8,119 nucleotides of DNA from Planctomycetaceae bacterium. Lineage in GTDB: Bacteria; Planctomycetota; Planctomycetia; Planctomycetales; Planctomycetaceae. Both the position numbers and the translations under genes were made by a program. Under the pieces are notes generated by a model. That model worked only from the letters and a program-made list of their open reading frames with translations, made no database searches and had not been told where the DNA came from. The stretch is taken from assembly GCA_020426125.1 (NCBI GenBank), contig JAGQQQ010000246.1, positions 1 to 8,119 of the forward strand, in the 5' to 3' direction. Below, piece by piece: positions 1-5,951 of the stretch (its first letter is position 1; every line of letters starts with the position of its first letter).

Positions 1-6
1 AACGGA

Positions 7-1059
7 ATGGAATTTCCGACAGAAGCAGAAGAAGACCCGGCGGAGTTCGCTCGGGAACTCGCAAACCAGATCTGGAAGTCGTCGGAAGAGCCGGCCCCAA
101 CGAAGTCGGCACATCAGGTGACGATTCAACCCCGGCAGCCTGAACACGACCATGTTTTTGCGGAATACGACGCCTTCGCACAGTGGCGGAAAGCCCCCGT
201 TCAGGCAAATACCCCGCGCGACTTGAACCGGTCCGAGCCAGATCCGGACAGGGTCGTTTCGGACAAAAGTGTGGTTCCCGAGGAAAATGAACATTTCCCG
301 CTGATCCGCCCGCAAGCGGAGGTTCGAAACACCTCCGTTCTCAATGAAGGCTCTACAGGCGACGTGCCGCAGATCATTCCCTCGCGAACCTCGAAAGCAG
401 CGACACAGGAATCGACGTCGCACGCGAGTTTGCAAAGTCCACCAATCTTGGAAGATCAGGCCAGACAGGCGTCTCGAACCGAACCTTCCTCGCCACCGCA
501 ATGGGCATCCGCAGACACCGGTGTCCAATTCGCGATTGCTCATGAAAAGTCTGTTGTTTCGGATGTTGTCATTCCGAACGAGTCATCGGGGTCCTCGCTC
601 CCGGAATGGGCGGCGCAGCCAGCGGCGTTTCCCGTGGATGTGTCCGGACTCATTGAGCCTCGAAGATTGGAAAGTGAATCCGCGAAGGAGACAAAGCCGG
701 TCCTGATGGCGCCTTCTTTTGAGCCACAGGCGATTGAGCCAGACCCGGAGCCCATTGCGCCCGTCGCATTTCAGGTTCCGTCCGAAGGCAGTCCCACCTG
801 GCAGGAACTCACATCGGAATTGGCACCACAATTCGAAGAAGCTCCGGCTGACGTTCCTCAACTGACCCCTGGTTCTGAACTCAAATGGGGTGTGATCGGA
901 TTCATCTCCGCAGTGTTGACAACACTCATCGGAGTGAGCCTGTCGCGGCGTCAAAACTCGCCCCCCAGAGAACCGGGGAATCCCGAATCGGCCGCTCCAT
1001 CGGAATCGACCCAATCCGATGAGGAAGACAACTTCCTTCAGATGAAGCGAGTGGCCTGA
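7..1059 (+). CDS. Hypothetical acidic, proline/serine-rich protein with one C-terminal membrane segment (5' end possibly incomplete)
   Basis: I do not recognise the family. From the ATG at 7 the product is 350 residues, but the frame is also open through bases 1-6 and no good ribosome-binding site precedes this ATG, so the true start may lie outside the window. Residues 1-290 are rich in Glu, Pro, Ser and Gln and look mostly disordered. Short motifs recur, such as KSVV at 87-90 and 181-184, and a Pro-x-Trp-Ala piece near 164-168 and 199-202. Residues 294-313 form a single hydrophobic segment, followed by an Arg-Arg pair and a 35-residue acidic tail. No N-terminal signal peptide is visible. 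A strong terminator begins about 57 bases after the stop, so this is the last gene of its transcript. The topology is uncertain: the Arg-rich flank after the helix suggests a cytoplasmic C-terminus, which would need an export signal upstream of the window. The gene is probably real; the function is unknown. Confidence 0.72.
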   Translation: MEFPTEAEEDPAEFARELANQIWKSSEEPAPTKSAHQVTIQPRQPEHDHVFAEYDAFAQWRKAPVQANTPRDLNRSEPDPDRVVSDKSVVPEENEHFPLIRPQAEVRNTSVLNEGSTGDVPQIIPSRTSKAATQESTSHASLQSPPILEDQARQASRTEPSSPPQWASADTGVQFAIAHEKSVVSDVVIPNESSGSSLPEWAAQPAAFPVDVSGLIEPRRLESESAKETKPVLMAPSFEPQAIEPDPEPIAPVAFQVPSEGSPTWQELTSELAPQFEEAPADVPQLTPGSELKWGVIGFISAVLTTLIGVSLSRRQNSPPREPGNPESAAPSESTQSDEEDNFLQMKRVA

Positions 1060-1115
1060 CGAAGAGACAGGACCGTTGTCCGCAATGGGTTGTTATCAAT
1101 CGAGACCCGAGACGC

Positions 1116-1153
1116 CCGGTCGGCCAGCATCATGCTGGTCGGCCGGTTTTCTT
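1116..1153 (+). terminator. Rho-independent terminator after the acidic membrane-anchored protein gene
   Basis: The left arm at 1116-1129 pairs with the right arm at 1133-1146 over 14 consecutive positions (two G-T wobbles, the rest Watson-Crick) around a TCA triloop. A TTTTCTT tract follows at 1147-1153. This is the classic layout for intrinsic termination of + strand transcription coming from the gene ending at 1059. Confidence 0.9.
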
Positions 1154-1405
1154 AATGCCCGACTCGGAAACGAACCAGGCTCTTGGGGTCCCGACGTCTC
1201 TCACGTGGAAACACCATTCCTCGACCGATCTCTATCTTTCAAAAAGACACCACCACGATTATCGGGTTTGTATCGACTTTGCATTCTGAGCCCCGACTGA
1301 GAGAAGGGAACGCGGAATCTCTACGGCGCCTGTGAGGATTTCTTGACCTACCGTTGGGGGAGCAAGGATTACATGGACTCTTCACCGATCAGGAGCAGAT
1401 CACTC
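1154..1405. other. Intergenic region upstream of the PilZ gene
   Basis: Together with the terminator region, about 346 bases separate the previous stop (1059) from the chosen PilZ start. Small open frames here have no recognisable protein character, and one of them runs straight through the terminator. I looked for -35/-10 pairs and for a sigma-54 site and found nothing convincing. A promoter for the PilZ gene should lie here because the terminator isolates it from the upstream gene. Confidence 0.5.
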
Positions 1406-1768
1406 ATGTCGAGTGACCCATTTAGCCGGCCAACGAAAGACGAACTCCGATCCATCTTGGAAAACATCGGAAAGTCGGACAATCACCACGGACGCGCCGC
1501 CGAACGGTTGGAGCTGTCCGTTCCAGCCGAAATCAAGACTCATCGGGGAAACACGATCTCCGCGATGACTCGTGAGATCAGCCGCTTTGGCATCGGCCTT
1601 TTGCATAAAGGGGTCCTCATGCCGGGCGAAGTGACTGTTCGGATGGCCAGCGAATCACGTGAGTTTGAATATCTCGTCCGAATTGAATGGTGCCGTCCCT
1701 GTGACAACGGCATGTTTCTCAGCGGAGGCCGATTCCTGACTCGGGAATCGAACGCCAAGCAAATCTGA
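1406..1768 (+). CDS. PilZ-domain protein (putative cyclic-di-GMP receptor)
   Basis: PilZ domains bind cyclic-di-GMP through an N-terminal RxxxR motif and a downstream [D/N]xSxxG motif, and usually act as adaptors in motility, adhesion or polysaccharide control. Numbering from the ATG at 1406 (120 residues), RAAER lies at 30-34 and EISRFG at 57-62, followed by beta-strand-rich sequence ending with a GGRF segment at about 107-110. The spacing fits a single short PilZ domain after a roughly 28-residue N-terminal helix. The first position of the second motif is Glu, not Asp or Asn, so binding is plausible but not certain. The start is ambiguous: AGGAG at 1391-1395 supports ATG 1406, AAGGA at 1364-1368 supports ATG 1373 (131 residues), and TTG 1343 also fits. 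The gene sits alone between a terminator and a convergent gene, so it is probably monocistronic. Confidence 0.82.
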   Translation: MSSDPFSRPTKDELRSILENIGKSDNHHGRAAERLELSVPAEIKTHRGNTISAMTREISRFGIGLLHKGVLMPGEVTVRMASESREFEYLVRIEWCRPCDNGMFLSGGRFLTRESNAKQI

Positions 1769-1770
1769 AC

Positions 1771-1857
1771 GGCGCGCCTGGGGCCGGCATCCGTGACCGA
1801 CTCCATCGCAGGGAACTGAAATCAGGCGATGATCCGATGGAAGGAATCCCCAGCGCC
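1771..1857. repeat. Nested inverted repeat in the convergent gap after the PilZ gene
   Basis: GGCGC (1771-1775) plus TGGGG (1779-1783), separated by a three-base bulge, can pair with CCCCAGCGCC at 1848-1857 over ten bases. Inside this, CCATCG (1803-1808) matches CGATGG (1835-1840). Alternatively CATCGC (1804-1809) pairs with GCGATG (1826-1831), enclosing CTGA-AA-TCAG at 1816-1825. There is no T tract on either strand. It lies between two convergent genes and may help termination in both directions, but that is inference. Confidence 0.4.
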
Positions 1858-1896
1858 CCGCCGCCGTCCGTTTGCGAGTCGATTGCCAACAAACCC

Positions 1897-2658
1897 TTAG
1901 GCATCCGACGCCCGCAGAGCGTCATCGGATAAATCGCGAAATGCCTTCCAGCTTTGAGGCGTGATGCGGCCATCGTGCAGGGCGGACGCAATCAGGACGC
2001 CGTCGATCCCCACGGCCTGCATCATTTGCAGGTCGACGATCGTGCGGATTCCACCACCAGTCCAAAGATGCATCGCCAGATGCTGTTGCTTCATCCAATG
2101 GCAGAGCGAAGTCGTCGTCAATCCCGCGTTCGTCCCGACGCTTGAAATATCGAGGACAATCAGATTTCGAATTCCTTGGTCATGGACCTCGCGGAGAATA
2201 TCTCTTGGGCTGAGTCCGCAGGTGGCCTCTCCGATCGGTTTCCCATTCATTAAGTCCAGACTGAAGACCGCGCAATCGGAGCCAATGGTCTCAACGATCT
2301 CACTCACCATATCGAGATGACCGATCGTTTCTCCCGCGATTGTGACGTATGCGGCTCCAGCGGCCTTCAGTTCCACCGCGTCCTCTGGTGTCCGGATTCC
2401 GGCGTCAATCGCCAGAGGCTCACCAAGGGCAATCAGCGCCGCCAATAACTCGGTTTGCGGTCGACCGTCTCGGATGCCATCGAGATCAGCGACGTAAAAC
2501 GCGTCCGGTTCAAACAACTCAGCCAGGGAAGACAATGTGTCCACGGGAGCATCCCCGTCGACGATGCAACTGGAGTTGGGGCGGTACTTGTCCCGCTGCC
2601 CTGCCACGCCTCGGACCACACGGCCCCCCATCAGGTCCAATACCGGGATTAAGCGCAT
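1897..2658 (-). CDS. HisA-like (beta/alpha)8-barrel protein, COG1411-type paralogue, not canonical HisA
   Basis: The 253-residue product has the half-barrel repeat layout of HisA/HisF. It begins MRLIPVLDL with Asp8, has VADLDG near 56-61 and SLDL with Asp135, and has a GGGIR phosphate-binding loop at 201-205. In HisA the second half carries a DxSRDGT motif whose second Asp is an acid/base residue. Here the matching stretch is DISSVGT at 170-176, with Val174 in that place. This argues against ProFAR isomerase activity and fits the uncharacterised HisA-related family of methanogens, methylotrophs and planctomycetes, which I recall being associated with tetrahydromethanopterin/methanofuran-linked C1 metabolism. 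That link is inference. The start at 2658 is chosen because homology begins there and GGAG lies ten bases upstream; a longer frame to 2730 adds 24 unlikely residues. A PfkB-type kinase lies 96 bases upstream on the same strand. Confidence 0.88.
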   Translation of the reverse strand: MRLIPVLDLMGGRVVRGVAGQRDKYRPNSSCIVDGDAPVDTLSSLAELFEPDAFYVADLDGIRDGRPQTELLAALIALGEPLAIDAGIRTPEDAVELKAAGAAYVTIAGETIGHLDMVSEIVETIGSDCAVFSLDLMNGKPIGEATCGLSPRDILREVHDQGIRNLIVLDISSVGTNAGLTTTSLCHWMKQQHLAMHLWTGGGIRTIVDLQMMQAVGIDGVLIASALHDGRITPQSWKAFRDLSDDALRASDA

Positions 2659-2701
2659 GACATGATTTCTCCATTCCCTTGTTTGACCCCCTGAACCATG
2701 G

Positions 2702-2710
2702 ATTCTAGCA
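2702..2710 (-). promoter_or_regulatory. Candidate extended -10 promoter for the HisA-like gene
   Basis: On the - strand TGC-TAGAAT matches an extended -10 element (TGn plus five of six bases of TATAAT). The -10 hexamer is at 2702-2707, which would start transcription near 2695 and give a leader of about 37 bases before the ATG at 2658. No good -35 is visible, which is tolerated for extended -10 promoters. If it is used, the HisA-like gene can be expressed apart from the upstream kinase. Confidence 0.38.
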
Positions 2711-2754
2711 AACCGCTGTCGGGAAAGCATTCACTCACGTTGCTCGTGACCTGT

Positions 2755-3726
2755 TCACGTCACTCCCAGTCGGTGCTCGGCGACAAAGGCTTCCAACTCG
2801 GGAGCCCGCAACACACCGGTCGTTGCTCCCGCTATTTGAACACAGCTCGCCCCCGACGCGGCGCCATAGTTCAGGCACTCCTCGACGGAAGCTTCCTTTA
2901 ACAGCCCGTATAGGTAACCCGCAACGAAGGCGTCGCCCCCTCCGGTGCCATCGACTTGTTCCACAGCATGTGACGAAATCCTGACTGGCGGTCTTCCTTG
3001 CTCCTGAAGCAGGGCTCCGCCTGGCCCCTGGGTGATGATCACAGTTCGGGCGCCCATCTTCAAAAAGTGCTCGGCCTGCTCGTTTGGGGCAGCCAACCCG
3101 GAGAGCATCCGGGCTTCATCTGTATTGGGAAGGAACAGATCCGTATGTTGCAACGGCGCCGGCAACATCTCTGAAACCATTTTGGGATGATCGACAACGA
3201 CATCCAAGACGGTGCGCACTCCATGCTTCCGAGCCCGCTGAAAGAGCTGGGCGACGTTTTCACCCGACAAGGCCGCATTCAAACCAAACCCCCCCACGTA
3301 AAGGATCTTCGCGGCGGCCAGATCTCCGTCGGTCACTTCACCACCCGTGAGTTCGGCATTGGCGCCGACGGCATGGATAAATCGGCGGTCTTCCCCCTGG
3401 ACATTGACCACCATGGTTCCCGAGGTCTGTGTCGTTGGCGAGATGCTCATTCCTCGGCAATTGACTCCACACCGTTCCAACTCATCGCGAACATACTGGC
3501 CAAAAACGTCATCACCGACTTTTCCCACCAGCGATGCGGACACTCCCAGTTTGGCGAGGTCGACTGCCACATTCGCCGCGCATCCCCCAATCGTCAACGT
3601 CAAAGATCGCGTGGTGACAAGTTCTCCAGCGGGCGGGAATCTTGAGATGGGGGCGCAAACATGGTCCGCCACGACCAGACCGACACAGATCACATCGCCT
3701 TGGGAATCGGAGACAGAGCCTACCAT
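2755..3726 (-). CDS. PfkB-family carbohydrate/nucleoside kinase (ribokinase-like)
   Basis: PfkB-family enzymes move the gamma-phosphate of ATP to a hydroxyl of a sugar, sugar phosphate or nucleoside in the cytoplasm. With the ATG at 3726 the protein has 323 residues, the usual length. The N-terminal family signature is present with GG at 47-48 and the following CAANVAVDLAKLG. An NTDEA motif lies at 201-205. The C-terminal signature DGTGGGDAF is at 259-267, forming the anion hole with catalytic Asp265. The usual GAGD reads GGGD here, a tolerated variant. Substrate specificity cannot be read from the sequence; ribokinase, adenosine kinase or fructokinase-like activities are all possible. A GTG two codons upstream (3732) is an alternative start; neither start has a strong ribosome-binding site. 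The HisA-like gene follows 96 bases downstream on the same strand, which hints at a phosphorylated sugar-linked substrate passed between them. Confidence 0.92.
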   Translation of the reverse strand: MVGSVSDSQGDVICVGLVVADHVCAPISRFPPAGELVTTRSLTLTIGGCAANVAVDLAKLGVSASLVGKVGDDVFGQYVRDELERCGVNCRGMSISPTTQTSGTMVVNVQGEDRRFIHAVGANAELTGGEVTDGDLAAAKILYVGGFGLNAALSGENVAQLFQRARKHGVRTVLDVVVDHPKMVSEMLPAPLQHTDLFLPNTDEARMLSGLAAPNEQAEHFLKMGARTVIITQGPGGALLQEQGRPPVRISSHAVEQVDGTGGGDAFVAGYLYGLLKEASVEECLNYGAASGASCVQIAGATTGVLRAPELEAFVAEHRLGVT

Positions 3727-3759
3727 GATCACAGTCTTTCAAAGGACAACGAAAGCACG

Positions 3760-3789
3760 AGGATACCTCGCTGAGGCCGCGAGTCTCAA
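3760..3789 (-). promoter_or_regulatory. Candidate sigma-70-type promoter for the PfkB-family kinase
   Basis: On the - strand TTGAGA (3784-3789, five of six to TTGACA) and TATCCT (3760-3765, four of six to TATAAT) are separated by 18 bases. Transcription would begin near 3753, about 27 bases before the ATG at 3726. The -10 lies inside a small palindrome, CGAGG-ATA-CCTCG at 3758-3770. Confidence 0.4.
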
Positions 3790-3793
3790 CTCG

Positions 3794-3807
3794 AAGGGAT
3801 CTCAAGC
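3794..3807 (-). repeat. 14-base word shared with the ugd upstream region (copy 1)
   Basis: The - strand reads GCTTGAGATCCCTT, identical over 14 bases to the copy at 5907-5920. This copy sits directly upstream of the proposed kinase -35 element, where an activator or other regulator could bind. The flanking bases differ from the other copy, so the match is not part of a longer duplication. Confidence 0.5.
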
Positions 3808-3829
3808 ATCCTGGAGCCGAGACCCCAGA

Positions 3830-3859
3830 TTGTCTTCCAGCGTCAGCGCGGGATAGACT
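3830..3859 (+). promoter_or_regulatory. Candidate sigma-70-type promoter for the four-helix membrane protein
   Basis: TTGTCT (3830-3835, four of six to TTGACA) and TAGACT (3854-3859, four of six to TATAAT) are 18 bases apart. Transcription would start near 3866, about 33 bases before the ATG at 3899. It points away from the kinase promoter in the same gap, with the two -35 elements 40 bases apart. Confidence 0.35.
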
Positions 3860-3898
3860 GAACTCGCCGCCGTTTGTCCCTGACCGGGAAGGTCTCCC

Positions 3899-4447
3899 AT
3901 GCAACTGTCATTTGATCAGTCATTCTCAGCGCTCTTAATCATCGCCCAAGTCGCTCTGGTGGCCGGGGCCGCATTGGCTGTCTTTGTGGTACTGTCGGCG
4001 GTGGCCTTGAGACTAACAGCCGCGTTTTTGCGTTATCCTCCCGTTCGGTTTGCGAATGCGCTCAAAGCGACTGCTGCGGCTACCGTCACCGTTTTCACGC
4101 TGAAGGCCTCCATCTGGGCGACTTACTTCCTCATGAGCAGCTGGGTCACCCGTCAGCTTGGTCGTCGTATTCCAGGATGGGAAAGCGTGGCCTTGGTGAG
4201 CACTCCCCCGTTGTGGTTGCAGGCCGCCGTGTTCGCCACGTTGATTTCAGCGCTGATCTATCAACGGGTCTTGGCTGTCCCCAAAGCGGACCTCGAGTTG
4301 GAGCCGCGGTATCCTGATGACTATCTGATGATGGGGTTTGGAGACGCCGTCACGCTGGCTGCGGTGCAACTGGCGGTTTCGATCACGACGTTTCTGCTGC
4401 TTGGTTTCCTGCTGCTCTTCCAGTTCAGTTCTCTACTCTCTCTGTAG
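3899..4447 (+). CDS. Hypothetical integral membrane protein, four predicted helices
   Basis: I do not recognise the family. The 182-residue protein has hydrophobic segments at about 10-40, 56-80, 103-127 and 149-176, so it should lie in the inner membrane with both ends on the same side. The longest loop, about 128-148, is acidic and contains LELEPRYPDDY. A second loop near 83-100 is basic (RQLGRRIPGW). I see no catalytic motif, transporter signature or metal-binding cluster. The start is well supported: GGGAAGG at 3886-3892 lies six bases before the ATG. The gene is divergent from the kinase and converges on ugd, with only 40 bases between the two stops, so it is probably transcribed alone. 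The absence of long charged domains suggests a small structural or accessory membrane protein, but no function can be assigned. Confidence 0.78.
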   Translation: MQLSFDQSFSALLIIAQVALVAGAALAVFVVLSAVALRLTAAFLRYPPVRFANALKATAAATVTVFTLKASIWATYFLMSSWVTRQLGRRIPGWESVALVSTPPLWLQAAVFATLISALIYQRVLAVPKADLELEPRYPDDYLMMGFGDAVTLAAVQLAVSITTFLLLGFLLLFQFSSLLSL

Positions 4448-4487
4448 CAAGCGGCTCATTCGAATCCGGGCTCCTTTGGTACGCGAT

Positions 4488-5801
4488 TCAATCAATTTCG
4501 GAAGAAAGGCCGATGCCGAAATACTGGAAGCCCAACTGGCGCATGCGGTGAACATCGTAAATGTTGCGCCCATCGAAGATGACGGGGACTTTCATCTTGT
4601 GCCGCATATAGGAAAAGTCGGGGGTGCGGTATTCATTCCATTCGGTGACGATTGCCAGGGCTTCCACGTCTTCCAGCGTGTCATACTGATGGCCCTGATA
4701 AGTGATCACGTCGCCGAGTTCTTTGCGGACGTTGTCCATCGCCGCTGGGTCATGCACTTGGACGTCCGCTTTCGCTGCCACGAGCCGTTTGAGAAGCTCC
4801 AGAGATGGTGCCTCGCGAATATCGTCGGTCCGAGGTTTGAAGGCCAATCCCCAGACCGCGATTCGTCGCCCCTGCAAGTTGCCTTCGAAGTGGCGATTCA
4901 GTTTGTCGAACAGGACGGACTTCTGCCGGCTATTCACCTCATCGACCGCCTGCAGAATCGATGTCTGATAGTCTTTTTCGCGGCCCGTGGCCATCATCGC
5001 GCGGACATCCTTGGGAAAACAGGACCCGCCGTAGCCGACGCCGGGATAGAGAAACTCGAACCCGATCCGCTGGTCGTGGCCGATGCCTCTGCGGACGTCA
5101 TTGATGTTCGCGCCCACTCGTTCGCACAGGTTCGCCATTTCGTTGATGAAGCTGATCTTCGTCGCCAACATGCAGTTGGCGACGTACTTCGTCATCTCGG
5201 CGCTTTCGAGGCACATCACGAGAAACGGCCGCTCGGGATTGAGGAACGGCTGGTACAACTCACGGAGAATCTCTCCCGTGCGGTCGCTGGTGACACCGAC
5301 GACGACGCGGTCGGGATTGATAAAATCATCGATGGCGCATCCTTCCTTCAGGAATTCGGGATTGGAGGCGACCTCGACATTCCGGCCCGTGAGTTCATCC
5401 AGACGTTGCTTGATCCGGCGATTGGTTCCAACGGGAACGGTACTCTTCGTGACGACGATCGCATCCTCGCGAAGCAGGGGAGCCATGTTGTCAACGGCCG
5501 CGAAAACATAGGACAAGTCTGCGGCCCCATCATCGCTTTGGGGAGTGCCGACGGCAATAAAGATGCAATCGGCTTCCCGAACAGACTCTTCGAGCTTGGT
5601 GGTAAACAGGAGCCGGGCAGCCGCCGAGTTGCGGCGGACCATCTCCTCAAGTCCCGGTTCATAGATGGGAATGACGCCATTCTTGAGACCATCAATTTTG
5701 GACTGATTGATGTCGACGCAGAAAACGGTGTTGCCGCTGTCGGCAAAACAGGTTCCGGTCACCAGACCAACGTAGCCAGTCCCCAGTACGGCGATTTTCA
5801 T
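4488..5801 (-). CDS. ugd: UDP-glucose 6-dehydrogenase
   Basis: The enzyme oxidises UDP-glucose twice with NAD+ to UDP-glucuronate, a precursor for acidic polysaccharides and other envelope sugars, in the cytoplasm. The 437-residue product matches the normal bacterial length and has all expected parts. These are a Rossmann GTGYVG at 7-12 with Asp30 closing the NAD site, NPEFLKEG at 147-154, the conserved Lys205 in EMTKYVAN, and YGGSCFPKD at 257-265 with nucleophile Cys261. The C-terminal UDP-binding domain begins near WGLAFKPRTDDIRE at 317-330. GDP-mannose dehydrogenase is a related alternative, but the FPKD motif and overall sequence favour UDP-glucose. The ATG at 5801 is preceded by GGAG with six bases of spacing. 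The secreted-protein gene lies 150 bases upstream on the same strand; no glycosyltransferases flank it here, so the polymer it serves is unknown. Confidence 0.96.
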   Translation of the reverse strand: MKIAVLGTGYVGLVTGTCFADSGNTVFCVDINQSKIDGLKNGVIPIYEPGLEEMVRRNSAAARLLFTTKLEESVREADCIFIAVGTPQSDDGAADLSYVFAAVDNMAPLLREDAIVVTKSTVPVGTNRRIKQRLDELTGRNVEVASNPEFLKEGCAIDDFINPDRVVVGVTSDRTGEILRELYQPFLNPERPFLVMCLESAEMTKYVANCMLATKISFINEMANLCERVGANINDVRRGIGHDQRIGFEFLYPGVGYGGSCFPKDVRAMMATGREKDYQTSILQAVDEVNSRQKSVLFDKLNRHFEGNLQGRRIAVWGLAFKPRTDDIREAPSLELLKRLVAAKADVQVHDPAAMDNVRKELGDVITYQGHQYDTLEDVEALAIVTEWNEYRTPDFSYMRHKMKVPVIFDGRNIYDVHRMRQLGFQYFGIGLSSEID

Positions 5802-5906
5802 GACTCACTCCGCATCAATTCGGTTTTTGCCTGGGATGTCTTCTCGTCTCGAAGTCGGTTCGTCGACTCATTTGAAAGCGGGGAAATGCGTCCCAAGGGA
5901 AGGTAT

Positions 5907-5920
5907 AAGGGATCTCAAGC
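5907..5920 (-). repeat. 14-base word shared with the kinase upstream region (copy 2)
   Basis: This copy of GCTTGAGATCCCTT on the - strand lies 105 bases before the ugd ATG and 31 bases after the stop of the secreted-protein gene. It is followed at once by ATACC, giving a TTATACC that could be a weak -10, but I see no matching -35. Its role is unknown; a shared regulator site is one possibility. Confidence 0.45.
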
Positions 5921-5951
5921 CAGAAGCGATGGCCGCAGGAGCCGGGAAACT

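Noticed and set aside
583..1014. A 143-residue - strand frame inside the first gene
   Set aside because: It is rich in Arg, Trp and Cys in a random pattern, as expected from the antisense of a Glu/Pro/Ser-rich gene.
1269..1285. A sigma-54-like TTTGCAT upstream of the PilZ gene
   Set aside because: The required GG ten bases before the GC is absent (TG is found), so the -24/-12 pattern is not met.
1076..1300. A 74-residue open frame on the + strand after the first gene
   Set aside because: It runs through a strong Rho-independent terminator, and its composition (many Arg, Pro, Ser, Trp) looks like translated non-coding DNA.
1897..2658. Calling this gene hisA
   Set aside because: The second-half DxSRDGT motif has lost its Asp, the gene is not near other histidine genes, and the sequence fits the HisA-related family better.
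3187..3645. A 152-residue + strand frame, and a neighbouring one at 3347-3856
   Set aside because: Both are antisense to the PfkB-family kinase, whose signatures are intact, and neither resembles a known protein.
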